Assembly (NCBI GenBank): GCA_041675905.1
Contig: JBAYSX010000011.1
Span: forward strand, 1-64,000
Origin: Sandaracinobacteroides sp041675905
GTDB taxonomy: Bacteria > Pseudomonadota > Alphaproteobacteria > Sphingomonadales > Sphingomonadaceae
Reading direction: 5' to 3'
DNA: 64,000 nt
Part shown: one piece after another, positions 43,340 to 52,199 of the stretch
How positions within the stretch are numbered: the first letter of the stretch is position 1
How the letters are laid out: every line of letters begins with the position of its first letter
The notes under the pieces: model-generated
What the model saw: the letters and a program-made list of their open reading frames with translations, nothing else
The model's database searches: none
Told to the model about the DNA's origin: nothing
Translations under genes and position numbers: made by a program

Positions 43340-44590
43340 GTGCTGGGGCTGTTGTTGCTCGTTTATACATTCAACTTCATCGACCGGCAGATCATTGGCA
43401 TCCTCGCCGCGCCGATCAAGGCGGACCTCGGCCTTTCGGATACCGAACTGGGCCTGATGGGCGGGCTGGCGTTTGCGCTATTTTATACGGCGCTGGGCAT
43501 ACCCGTCGCCATCGCCGCCGACCGCTGGAGCCGCAGCACGATCATCGCCATAGCGCTCGCCCTGTGGAGTTTCTTCACCGCCCTGTGCGGTTTTGCGAAT
43601 AATTTCTGGCAGTTGTTTTTTGCCCGTTTGGGTGTCGGCGTCGGGGAGGCCGGTGGGGTTGCGCCTTCCTATGCGCTGATTGCCGATTATTTCCCGCCTG
43701 AACAGCGGGCGCGGGCGCTGGCGGTGTTTTCCTTTGGCATCCCGTTGGGTTCGGCGCTGGGCGTAATGCTGGGTGGCTGGGTGGCGACGGCGGTGGACTG
43801 GCGCTTTGCGTTCGTGGCCGTGGGGGTGGCGGGCTTTCTGATCGTGCCGATTTTCCGCCTCGGCGTGCCCGAACCGCCGCGCGGGCTTTATGATCCGCCG
43901 GTTGCGCCCGGTCCGCGCGCTTCTGTGGGTGAAGTTTTGCGCACCGTCACGGGCAAGCCGACCTTTTGGCTCATTTCCTTTGGCGCGTCGTGCAGTTCGA
44001 TGTGCGGTTATGGGCTGATGTTCTGGCTACCATCCTATTTCAATCGCAGCCTCGGCCTCGATCTGGTGCAGATCAGCCTGTTCATGGGGGCGATCCTGTT
44101 TGTTGGCGGCATTGCCGGCGTCTGGGCGGGCGGCTGGCTGGGGGATCGCCTGGGCAAGGGTGACAAGCGGGCCTATGTCGGCGTACCGGCGGTCGCCTTT
44201 ATCGTCGCCGTGCCATTCTACGCCGCCGGCATCCTGACGGAATCGCTGCCGGTGGCTTTCCTGTTGTTTCTGTTGCCCCAGGCACTGGCACTGATGTGGC
44301 TCGGGCCGGTGCTCGCCGCGATTCAGGGGCTGGTGCCGCCGACAATGCGGGCGACAGCCTCCGCTGCCTTCCTGTTCATCAACAATCTGTTGGGGATTGG
44401 GGCCGGCACGCTGTTTTTCGGCGTGGTTTCAGATCTTTACGGGGATCGTTTCGGTATCGATTCCTTGCGCTACGCGATCATTACCGGCCTTGGCTTTTAT
44501 GTGCTGGCCGCAGGTTTTCTGGCGCTGGCCGCGCGCCGGATCGAGCAGGACTGGCACTATCCGGCTTCCCAGGGCGGCGTTGCGCCATAG
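43340..44590 (+). CDS. MFS transporter
   Basis: Major facilitator permease of at least 416 residues with about 12 hydrophobic segments. The signature DRQIIGILAAPIKADLGLSDTELGL and the loop motif AADRWSRSTI are of the sphingomonad organic-acid/aromatic family (MFS motif A variant). The first standard start is GTG at 43340, without a ribosome site. The frame is open back to CTG at 43289, which overlaps the TonB receptor stop codon (CTGA) and would give a better N-terminus. It likely moves across the inner membrane the compound taken up by the receptor. Confidence 0.88.
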   Translation: MLGLLLLVYTFNFIDRQIIGILAAPIKADLGLSDTELGLMGGLAFALFYTALGIPVAIAADRWSRSTIIAIALALWSFFTALCGFANNFWQLFFARLGVGVGEAGGVAPSYALIADYFPPEQRARALAVFSFGIPLGSALGVMLGGWVATAVDWRFAFVAVGVAGFLIVPIFRLGVPEPPRGLYDPPVAPGPRASVGEVLRTVTGKPTFWLISFGASCSSMCGYGLMFWLPSYFNRSLGLDLVQISLFMGAILFVGGIAGVWAGGWLGDRLGKGDKRAYVGVPAVAFIVAVPFYAAGILTESLPVAFLLFLLPQALALMWLGPVLAAIQGLVPPTMRATASAAFLFINNLLGIGAGTLFFGVVSDLYGDRFGIDSLRYAIITGLGFYVLAAGFLALAARRIEQDWHYPASQGGVAP

Positions 44591-45378
44591 CATTGGCGCA
44601 GATGCGCGATGAAGGCCGCCACCGCCGTGGGTACAAGTTCGGCGCGTGGGTGTACGGCATGGATCGCGACATCGGTTGCACCCTCCCATTCGGGAAGGAT
44701 GCGTCGTAGTCGTCCGGCGCGCAGATCATCCGCGACATCCCAGGCCGACCGCAGCGCCACGCCCGCGCCTGAAAGCGCCAGTTCGCGCACCACTTCGCTG
44801 GAATTGGTAATGACGGCGCTTTCGCCGGGAAACAGCGTCAGCCCGTCCGGTCCCTGCAGCCGCCACGGCAATTGTGCGGTCGCCGCCAGCAGCGGATAGT
44901 TTGCCAGTGCCGAAAGGGTCTTTGGTTCGCCATGGCGGTCGAGATATGTCGGCGCGGCGCATAAGAATCGCCGGTTGGCGGCGAGGCGATGCGCCGTCAG
45001 TTCCGGCGGAATGTCGGCGGCGATGCGGATGGCTACATCGATCCGTTCGCCCGGCAGGTCAACAAACGCATCCGTCAAATTGATTTCGACGCCCACACGC
45101 GGCCAGGCCCGCAGAAAATCATGCAGATGCGGCGCGACATGCAGCCGCCCGAAAGACGTTGGCGCGGAGATTCGCAGCCGGCCCGCCGGTTCGCGGACAC
45201 CCGCCACCCGCGCCTCGGCGGCGCGCACATCGGCCAGAATGCCAACAATGTCGCGATGGAATTGCGCGCCTGCCGCTGTCGTCACCAGGCGGCGGGTCGT
45301 GCGGTGGGCGAGTTGCACGCCGAGCCGTGCTTCCAGCCGCGCCAGTCGTTTGGACACCATTGCCGGTGAAACCCGCAA
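44557..45378 (-). CDS. LysR family regulator, start codon unclear
   Basis: LysR-type regulator. Coding similarity begins before the listed start: from 45444 the frame reads DPDYALFAEIVAAGSLSAAARRL, which is helices 1-2 of the LysR helix-turn-helix. Yet no ATG, GTG or TTG occurs between the upstream stop (45475-45477) and the TTG at 45378, which would cut the DNA-binding domain. Translation may begin at CTG 45462 or ATA 45447, or the gene may have lost its start. The effector domain (APTSFGRLHVAPHL, AAGVALRS-like GAGVALRSAWDV) is intact. Divergent from malate synthase. It is convergent with and overlaps the MFS gene end by 34 bases. Confidence 0.8.
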   Translation of the reverse strand: MRVSPAMVSKRLARLEARLGVQLAHRTTRRLVTTAAGAQFHRDIVGILADVRAAEARVAGVREPAGRLRISAPTSFGRLHVAPHLHDFLRAWPRVGVEINLTDAFVDLPGERIDVAIRIAADIPPELTAHRLAANRRFLCAAPTYLDRHGEPKTLSALANYPLLAATAQLPWRLQGPDGLTLFPGESAVITNSSEVVRELALSGAGVALRSAWDVADDLRAGRLRRILPEWEGATDVAIHAVHPRAELVPTAVAAFIAHLRQCYGATPPWEAG

Positions 45379-45548
45379 ACGGCGCGCAGCGGCGGACAGG
45401 CTTCCGGCAGCGACGATCTCGGCGAACAGGGCGTAATCCGGGTCTATATTCGATCCTGTCAGGAATAACTGCTTTCAATATTGTTCATCTACCGATGAAA
45501 TCAGATTGTGGCTACAACCATAATGAAACCGGAAAAAGGATGACACAC

Positions 45549-47663
45549 ATGACCGACATGCTCCGACGCGCCGGGCTGGAAATCGCAAGCTCGCTGGTGA
45601 ATTTTATCGAAAACAAGGCGCTGCCCGGCACTGGCGTTGTACCGGAGCATTTCTGGAAAGGCGTGGCGGATATTTTCGCCACCTTTGCGCCGGAAAACCG
45701 CAAGCTGCTGGCGAAGCGGGATGAATTGCAGGCGCAAATCGACGCCTGGCACAAGGAGCGTGCCGGTCAGCCAATCGACCCCGCCGCCTATCAGACGTTC
45801 CTGCGGGAAATCGGCTATCTCGTTCCCGAACCTGCGCCTTTCACCATCTCCACCGCCAATGTCGACGATGAAGTAGCCCGCATGGGCGGCGCGCAACTGG
45901 TGGTTCCGGTGCTGAACGACCGTTTCGCGCTGAATGCCGCCAACGCCCGCTGGGGCAGCCTGTATGACGCATTATATGGCACCGACGCGCTGCCCGGCGT
46001 GGCCGCACCTGGTGGTTACGACAAGGCGCGCGGTGCGGAAGTGATCCGCTGGGTGCGCAACTTCCTTGATGAAAGCGTGCCGTTAAAATCTGGAAGCTGG
46101 GTGGATTTCGCCGGCGGCGTTCCGGTGCTGGCCGACCCGTCCGCTTATGTCGGCTATCGCGGCGATGCCGCCAGCCCCGATGCCATATTGCTACGGCATA
46201 ATGGGGTGCACATCGAAATCCGCTTCGACCGCGCGCACGCAATCGGCAAGGATGACAAGGCTGGCATCGCCGACGTGATTCTGGAATCGGCGCTGACCAC
46301 CATCGTCGATCTCGAAGATTCCATCGCCGCTGTCGATGCGGAGGACAAGGTTGCGGCTTATGCCAATTGGCTTGGCCTGATGCTCGGCGATATGGAGGCG
46401 CAGTTCGAGAAGGGCGGCAGAACGGTTACCCGCGCGATGGCGCCGGACCGGGAATGGGCCGCGCCGGATGGCAGCAGCTTTACCCTGCATGGCCGCAGCC
46501 TGCTGTTCGTGCGCAATGTCGGCCATCTGATGACGAACCCCGCCGTCCGCCTTGCCGACGGCACGGACGCGCCGGAAGGCATCCTTGATGGCATCGTCAC
46601 CAGCCTGATCGGCATGCATGATCTGTTGGGCCGGGGCCGCTACCGCAACAGCCGCACCGGCGCGATTTATATCGTGAAGCCGAAGATGCACGGCCCGGAC
46701 GAAGCCGCTTTCACCAACCGGCTGTTCGACGCCATCGAGGATTTGCTTGGCCTCAACCGTAATACGCTGAAGGTTGGGGTGATGGATGAAGAGCGCCGCA
46801 CCTCCGCCAATCTTGCGGCCACCATCCATGCGGTGAAGGATCGTATCGCCTTCATCAACACCGGCTTTCTCGATCGCACCGGCGACGAGATTCACACGTC
46901 CATGTACGCCGGGCCGATGGTGCGCAAGGGCGCGATGAAATCCAGCACATGGATTGCGGCCTATGAACGCCGCAATGTGCAGATCGGCCTTGCCTGCGGG
47001 CTTTCCGGCAAGGCGCAGATCGGCAAGGGCATGTGGGCAATGCCGGATCAGATGGCCGACATGCTGGCGCAAAAACATGTGCACCCGAAGGCTGGCGCGA
47101 ACACCGCCTGGGTACCCAGCCCGACCGCCGCGACAATCCACGCCATCCATTATCATCAGGTCGATGTGTTCGCCCGTCAGGCCGAACTGAAGAACGCGCC
47201 AACGCCAGGGCTGGATGCGTTGCTGACGCTGCCGCTGGCGACCGGCACCAATTTTTCGACAACCGAAATAACCGAGGAACTGGATAATAATGCCCAGGGC
47301 ATTCTGGGCTATGTCGTCCGCTGGGTGGATCAGGGCGTCGGTTGTTCGAAGGTGCCGGATATTCACGACATCGGTCTGATGGAAGACCGGGCTACCTTGC
47401 GTATTTCCTCGCAACATATCGCCAACTGGCTGCTGCACGGCATTTGCAAGCCGGAAGATGTGGACGCGGCGCTGAAACGCATGGCGGCGCGGGTGGACGC
47501 GCAAAATGCCGGCGATCCGGCCTATCAGCCAATGGCCGGGAACGAAGCCACCAGCCTCGCTTTCAAGGCAGCGCGGGCACTGATTTTTGAAGGGCTGGAG
47601 CAACCGAACGGCTATACCGAACCGCTGCTGCACAAGTTCCGCGCGCGGGTGAAGGCGGCGTAA
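45549..47663 (+). CDS. glcB: Malate synthase G
   Basis: Enzyme of 704 residues that joins glyoxylate and acetyl-CoA into malate in the glyoxylate cycle. The monomeric G isoform is indicated by length and by ILRHNGVHIEI-like LLRHNGVHIEIRFDR, LTTIVDLEDSIAAVDAEDK, RSLLFVRNVGHLMTNPAV and the catalytic MDEERRTSANL region. Two in-frame ATGs lie close together: the second, at 45549, is correctly spaced from AAAGGA; the first abuts it. The divergent LysR gene may regulate it. A hairpin terminator follows. Confidence 0.95.
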   Translation: MTDMLRRAGLEIASSLVNFIENKALPGTGVVPEHFWKGVADIFATFAPENRKLLAKRDELQAQIDAWHKERAGQPIDPAAYQTFLREIGYLVPEPAPFTISTANVDDEVARMGGAQLVVPVLNDRFALNAANARWGSLYDALYGTDALPGVAAPGGYDKARGAEVIRWVRNFLDESVPLKSGSWVDFAGGVPVLADPSAYVGYRGDAASPDAILLRHNGVHIEIRFDRAHAIGKDDKAGIADVILESALTTIVDLEDSIAAVDAEDKVAAYANWLGLMLGDMEAQFEKGGRTVTRAMAPDREWAAPDGSSFTLHGRSLLFVRNVGHLMTNPAVRLADGTDAPEGILDGIVTSLIGMHDLLGRGRYRNSRTGAIYIVKPKMHGPDEAAFTNRLFDAIEDLLGLNRNTLKVGVMDEERRTSANLAATIHAVKDRIAFINTGFLDRTGDEIHTSMYAGPMVRKGAMKSSTWIAAYERRNVQIGLACGLSGKAQIGKGMWAMPDQMADMLAQKHVHPKAGANTAWVPSPTAATIHAIHYHQVDVFARQAELKNAPTPGLDALLTLPLATGTNFSTTEITEELDNNAQGILGYVVRWVDQGVGCSKVPDIHDIGLMEDRATLRISSQHIANWLLHGICKPEDVDAALKRMAARVDAQNAGDPAYQPMAGNEATSLAFKAARALIFEGLEQPNGYTEPLLHKFRARVKAA

Positions 47664-47673
47664 CAAACTTCAT

Positions 47674-47713
47674 TATGGCCGCGTGATCCCCTTTTTGGGC
47701 CGGATCACGCGGC
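47674..47713. terminator. Terminator between malate synthase G and a universal stress protein
   Basis: A 14-base perfect inverted repeat (47674-47687 and 47700-47713) with a 12-base T/C-rich loop lies between convergent genes. It is suited to stop both. Confidence 0.75.
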
Positions 47714-47726
47714 CACTTTCGTTCGA

Positions 47727-48566
47727 TCAGTGTGAAACTTGCGTCGGCACCTTCAGATCGCGCAGGATGCCGCGCGTCGCACCGCCCAGCACGAAATCGC
47801 GCATGCGGGAATGGCCGAAGCCGCCCATCACCAGCAGGCCGGCGCTATTGCCCACGGCATGATTTTGCAGCGTGTCGGCAATGGGGGTGTTTTTGCCCTG
47901 GATGCGGCTGATGTTCGCGACAATTCCGTGGGCAGCCAGATACAGCAGCAGCGTTTCACCCGGCTGGGTCTCCGGCAAGATCTTTTCATCCACGACGATG
48001 GCGACCGTCACTTTGGTGGCACGTTTCAGCATCGGCATGGCATCGGCCACGGCGCGGGAGGCGACGCGGCTGCCGTCCCATGCGACCATCACATGGGACG
48101 GCGTCGTCAGCGCCGGCACATCTTCCGGCAACAGCAAAACAGGGCGACCCGAACCGAAAATTGCCAGTTCCGCCGATCCGCGCAAATACGGGTCGTCGCG
48201 GCCGAGGCCCATCAGCGTGAGATCATAGTAGCGCGCGCGTTCCGCGATGACATCACCCATGGTCGCTGGCAGGGCTTCCCGCACATCTGATTTCACCGTT
48301 ACACCGGCGGTCTCCGCCACGGTGGCAAGCGTTTTGGCCAGCGCCTCGCCGTGCGCGCGGCATTTGCTGCGCGCCTCGGCGACAATCGCCGGTGTGTCGA
48401 CAAGGACATTGCCGAATGGCCCGGTGTTCCGCGGGAACTCGGGAAGGAGAGTCAACGTATGCAGCGTACCGCCCAGATACTTCGCTACGGTCACTGCATG
48501 GCGCGAAAGGTTTTCGGCATTGCCATCGGGCCAGGTATGGAGGGGGAGCAGAATCTGGGTCGTCAT
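47727..48566 (-). CDS. Tandem universal stress protein (UspA family)
   Basis: Protein of 279 residues with two Usp-type domains (about 1-145 and 155-279). The second domain carries VMVAWDGSRVASRAVADAMPML at the start and the nucleotide-binding loop GGFGHSRMRDFVLGGATRGIL (the G2xG9GS/T-like pattern). Such proteins respond to starvation, redox or phosphate stress; binding partner unknown. Single gene with a terminator after it. Confidence 0.92.
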   Translation of the reverse strand: MTTQILLPLHTWPDGNAENLSRHAVTVAKYLGGTLHTLTLLPEFPRNTGPFGNVLVDTPAIVAEARSKCRAHGEALAKTLATVAETAGVTVKSDVREALPATMGDVIAERARYYDLTLMGLGRDDPYLRGSAELAIFGSGRPVLLLPEDVPALTTPSHVMVAWDGSRVASRAVADAMPMLKRATKVTVAIVVDEKILPETQPGETLLLYLAAHGIVANISRIQGKNTPIADTLQNHAVGNSAGLLVMGGFGHSRMRDFVLGGATRGILRDLKVPTQVSH

Positions 48567-48654
48567 ATTACCTCACGCACAAAAGCCTCGCCGGGCCATA
48601 GCTATAGCAGCAACCGGGGATGGCGCATAACCCTGCACTGTCGCGTCTGTAAAA

Positions 48655-50010
48655 CTATTTCGGCTGGGGGAATTTCCACACCACATGCAGGCCGGGACCG
48701 GCATCATAGAGGTTGATCGCGGTTTCATGCACATCCGCTACGGCCTTCACGAAGGGCAAGCCGAGCCCGGTTCCCGGTTCGTGCGCGGTTTCGGCCAGCC
48801 GGATGAACCGCCCCCACACGCGTTCGCGCTGGTCCGGCGGGATGCCCGGTCCGCTGTCGACGATATGCAGTTCGATCGCGTCGGCCACCGCCAGCACATG
48901 CAGCGCGATACGCCCGCCCGGCGGCGTATATTTGATGGCATTATCGAGAAGGTTTCCAATCGCCTGCGCCAGCATATGACCGTCGCCCACAATTATCCGG
49001 CCCGGCTCGATGCGCACATCCAGACGTAATTCGCGTTCCTCGATAGCCGGTTGGTAGAATTCGATGGCGTCGGTCGCAAGGGCGGACAAATCCACTTCGC
49101 CAAAGCTTGTCGCATGGCGCAGGCCTTCAATGCGGGCGATCCGCAAGACCATATCGAACAGCCGGATCAGTTTATCAGCCTCGTCGAGCGCGGCGCGCGT
49201 AAGCTGTGGCCTTGTGTCGGCATCGGCGGTCTCAAGTTCGGAAAGATCGGCGCTGAGCCGCGCCAGGGGCGTACGCAATTCATGCGCAACGCTATCGGAA
49301 AGGCGGCGGATCGACACCAGCAATTCCTCGATCCGCGCCAGCATCAGATTGAGCGTTTCGGCAAGACGGTCGAAATCGTCGTTACTGCCCTGCAGCGGTA
49401 TCCGTCCCGACAAATCGCCCGCCATCACCCGCCGGGCTGTGGCGCTGATGGTGTCGATCCGGCGACCAATGGCGAGACTCAGAAGTGCGCCGCCCGGGAT
49501 GCCGAGCAACAATGCGGATACGAGCATCCAGGCTGCAGCCTCGCCGGCGAATTCCTGACGTTCAAGCAGATCCTCCACATCGCGACCCACCAGCAGGCGC
49601 GCGCCATCGTTGAATTTCCGATCCCATGTCAGGGAAAAATGATCGCTTTCGCCACTTCCCACATAAAGGTCCGCCTCGATCATCTGCCAGCCTGCCCCAT
49701 GGTATTCTGGCCAGCCGGGGAGATTATGTATGATGGTCTTGCCATCGGGTGCGATAAAGGCATGAAACGGCTTGCGCTCCGCATCGCTCCGCTGTCGCTC
49801 TTGCAGCTCACGCACCAGCGCCTCCTGTCCCTCGGTAACATAGGTGCCGGCGAGCATCGCCGCCTCCACCTGAACACCGGAACGGACTTTTCCCATCGGA
49901 TTGCGAATATTCAGCAAATAATAGCCACCCACCGTGAGTGCGGTGGAGATCGCGAACAGGAAGGCATAAATCAGCGCCAGCCGGAACGACAGGCTGCCAA
50001 GCAACCTCAC
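48655..50010 (-). CDS. Sensor histidine kinase (OmpR-type partner)
   Basis: Membrane kinase of 451 residues. TM1 lies at about 10-33, a periplasmic sensor region of about 120 residues follows, and TM2 at about 157-180. A HAMP domain, then HisKA with the phospho-accepting His243 in SDSVAHELRTPLARL, and a HATPase domain (GNLLDNAIKYTPPGG, DSGPGIPPDQRERVW) complete it. No ligand is suggested by the sensor region. Its ATG overlaps the response-regulator stop by four bases. Confidence 0.95.
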   Translation of the reverse strand: MRLLGSLSFRLALIYAFLFAISTALTVGGYYLLNIRNPMGKVRSGVQVEAAMLAGTYVTEGQEALVRELQERQRSDAERKPFHAFIAPDGKTIIHNLPGWPEYHGAGWQMIEADLYVGSGESDHFSLTWDRKFNDGARLLVGRDVEDLLERQEFAGEAAAWMLVSALLLGIPGGALLSLAIGRRIDTISATARRVMAGDLSGRIPLQGSNDDFDRLAETLNLMLARIEELLVSIRRLSDSVAHELRTPLARLSADLSELETADADTRPQLTRAALDEADKLIRLFDMVLRIARIEGLRHATSFGEVDLSALATDAIEFYQPAIEERELRLDVRIEPGRIIVGDGHMLAQAIGNLLDNAIKYTPPGGRIALHVLAVADAIELHIVDSGPGIPPDQRERVWGRFIRLAETAHEPGTGLGLPFVKAVADVHETAINLYDAGPGLHVVWKFPQPK

Positions 50011-50684
50011 TGTGCCTCCCGCAATACATAGCCGGTACCGCGCACCGTATGGATCAGTTGTACGGGATAATCGCGGTCCATTTTCTGGCGCAGGCGGCTC
50101 ACATGCTGGTCGATGATATTGGTCTGCGGGTCGAAACTGTAATCCCAGACGTTTTCGAGCAGCATGGCGCGGGTCACCACTCGTCCGGCATTGCGGATCA
50201 GATAATCGAGGATGCGGAATTCACGGCTGGTCAATTCGATCCGCTGGCCGCCCCGTTTCACCGTCCGCCCCACCACATCCACTTCCAGATCGGCGACGGT
50301 GATGCGGGTGGGTTCGGGGGCGGTTTGCGGGCGGCGGCCCAGCGCCTCTACCCGTGCGAGCAATTCCGCCAGAGCGAAAGGTTTGGAAAGATAATCGTCG
50401 CCGCCAGCGCGCAAGCCCCGCACCCGTTCATCGACATCGTTCAGCGCTGACAGGATCAGCACCGGCGTCGCGTCGCCGGTGGCGCGCAAGGTTTGCAGGA
50501 TAGTGAGGCCGTCCACATGCGGCAGCATCCGATCGAGGATGATGACGTCATAATATTCGGCTGCCGCCTGCAACAGTCCGGCGCGGCCATCTGCCTTGTG
50601 CTCGACGATATGGCCGACTTCGCCCAGTCCCTTGCTGACATGGGCGGCGACGCGCGCATCATCTTCGATCAATAAAATCTGCAC
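50007..50684 (-). CDS. OmpR/PhoB-family response regulator
   Basis: Protein of 225 residues. The receiver domain has phospho-acceptor Asp51 (IILDRMLP) and the conserved lysine in YLSKPF; a winged-helix DNA-binding domain follows (ELTSREFRILDYLIRNAGRVVTRAMLLENVWDYSFDPQTNIIDQHVSRLRQKM in parts). Pair of the adjacent histidine kinase. It is three bases downstream of a PepSY protein gene, so all three should be in one transcript. Confidence 0.95.
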   Translation of the reverse strand: MQILLIEDDARVAAHVSKGLGEVGHIVEHKADGRAGLLQAAAEYYDVIILDRMLPHVDGLTILQTLRATGDATPVLILSALNDVDERVRGLRAGGDDYLSKPFALAELLARVEALGRRPQTAPEPTRITVADLEVDVVGRTVKRGGQRIELTSREFRILDYLIRNAGRVVTRAMLLENVWDYSFDPQTNIIDQHVSRLRQKMDRDYPVQLIHTVRGTGYVLREAQ

Positions 50685-50687
50685 CGG

Positions 50688-51185
50688 CTACTCACTGGCG
50701 GAAAGGGCGAACTGGCGGGACGAGAAGGGATCGAGGCGCACTTCGGCCACCCCCGCCGCCGATTCGATCCGGATATCATACCAGGGTTCGCCATCATGCC
50801 GTGTATAATCAATGGCGGTGACGCGGCCACGGATGCGCCGGCCAATTTCCATCAGGCGCGGGGCAAGCCTGATGCTGGCGAGGCGGCGAAACTCGTCGCC
50901 GCGAAACCAGCGCAGCCGCAAGCGCCGTAACCGCGGGCGCGTGTCGGACAGCAATTCACCCGACATCCGGTGCAGGACGATATTGTGGATGGTGTCACCC
51001 CGGATCATCTCGATTTCATAGACGGGTTCGCCTTTATGGTGATCGGATTCCACCTCCAGAACCGTGCCGTGCAGTCGCTTTTCCGCCAGCGCCACGGCGT
51101 CCACCACATCGAGCGTCCCGCGTGGCCCCGCCGAGAGCGCGCCCGTCGCGCACCAAAGGGCCGCCGCCATCATGATCAGCCGCAT
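50688..51185 (-). CDS. Exported PepSY-domain protein
   Basis: Protein of 165 residues with a signal peptide (about 1-21) and two PepSY-type segments. The clearer is VVDAVALAEKRLHGTVLEVESDHHKGEPVYEIEMIRGDTIHNIVLHRMSGELL in parts; a second copy (about 110-160) includes VTAIDYTRHDGEPWYDIRI. PepSY domains are thought to inhibit proteases or sense ligands in the periplasm. As first gene of the operon with the two-component pair it may be the sensor's periplasmic partner. An AAGGGAGA site decides the start; the long upstream frame is rejected. Confidence 0.88.
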   Translation of the reverse strand: MRLIMMAAALWCATGALSAGPRGTLDVVDAVALAEKRLHGTVLEVESDHHKGEPVYEIEMIRGDTIHNIVLHRMSGELLSDTRPRLRRLRLRWFRGDEFRRLASIRLAPRLMEIGRRIRGRVTAIDYTRHDGEPWYDIRIESAAGVAEVRLDPFSSRQFALSASE

Positions 51186-51323
51186 GAGTCTCCCTTTCAC
51201 ACCGGCTGTGAACCGGGACGACCCGCTTTTCCACCTGCTGGTCGGCAGATGCGACGAAATCCGGCGAACATTGCGAAAATCAAATGTTTCAACAATGTGA
51301 CGCAAAGGTCCGGGTTCCAGATA

Positions 51324-52199
51324 ATGGCGATGGACGTTGCCCTTCATCCATCCCTGTTCACTTTCCGCGCCGCCTTGCCCGCTTCACGCGGTTTCGCGCC
51401 CGGACCGATAGCCGCCACCTGGACGGCGATTGTGCTCGCCGGTCGCCGGCCCGGTCCGTGTCCGCTGGCCTCGTCCTTCGGTGTGATCAGCAAGGCATTG
51501 ATCCCCGTCGATGGCGAGGCGATGCTGAGCCGCGTTACGCGCAGTCTGCTGGCGTCCGGCAGCGTCCGCCGCGTCATCATTCTGGCGCAGGAAGCTGAGG
51601 ACCTGTTGCAATCGCCGGCTATGGCCTGGGCTCGCTATGATGGTCGCGTGGAGCCGCGCCGCTCGGCGGATGGCATTTCCCGCTCCATCGATGCGGTGCT
51701 GGCTCATCCGGATACCGGCTGGCCGGTACTCGTCACCACTGCCGACCATGCGTTGCTGACGCCGGAAGTCGTCCGCGCGTTTACGGATCATGCGGAAAAT
51801 TGCGATCTGGCGGTGGGCCTGGTCGACCGCGAAACGTTGCTTGCCGCCTATCCGGACAATCGCCGTACCTGGCTGCGCTTCAAGGGTGGCGCCTACACCG
51901 GCGCGAATCTGTTTGCGCTGCATTCACCGGCGACACGGGGTGTGCTGAAAATCTGGGCCTCGGTCGAACAGGATCGCAAGAAATTGTGGCGGATCGCCCG
52001 GCGCTTCGGGCCGTGGTTATTGTTGCGCACCTTGCTGCGCCGCATGTCGATCCAGCAGGCTGTGGCGGAAGTCGGCTGGCGCATGGGCGTGCTGGCGCGG
52101 CCCGTGCTGCTGCCCTTCGCCGAAGCCGGGATCGATGTGGACAAGGCCGGAGATTATCAGTTGGCGGAAGCGATATTGCGGCGTCGCGCCACGGCATGA
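51324..52199 (+). CDS. NTP-transferase (MobA-like nucleotidyltransferase) of a glycan cluster
   Basis: Protein of 291 residues with a GT-A type nucleotidyltransferase fold: TAIVLAGRRPG at the nucleotide-binding start, SKALIPVDGEAMLSRVTRSLL, and TTADHALLTPEVV with metal-binding residues. The C-terminal third is helical. This family transfers a nucleotide to sugar or polyol phosphates, commonly giving a CDP- or UDP-activated donor. Two possible ATGs are close together (51324, 51330); the ribosome site is poor. First gene of four overlapping genes: NTP-transferase, HAD phosphatase, glycerophosphotransferase-like protein and GT4. Confidence 0.82.
   Translation: MAMDVALHPSLFTFRAALPASRGFAPGPIAATWTAIVLAGRRPGPCPLASSFGVISKALIPVDGEAMLSRVTRSLLASGSVRRVIILAQEAEDLLQSPAMAWARYDGRVEPRRSADGISRSIDAVLAHPDTGWPVLVTTADHALLTPEVVRAFTDHAENCDLAVGLVDRETLLAAYPDNRRTWLRFKGGAYTGANLFALHSPATRGVLKIWASVEQDRKKLWRIARRFGPWLLLRTLLRRMSIQQAVAEVGWRMGVLARPVLLPFAEAGIDVDKAGDYQLAEAILRRRATA

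Noticed and set aside
44557..44590. Overlap of MFS and LysR gene ends as a possible sign of fusion or frameshift
   Set aside because: Both stops are intact and the overlap is a simple convergent 3' overlap of 34 bases.
46191..47666. Minus-strand frame of 491 residues
   Set aside because: Antisense to malate synthase G; no coherent domain.
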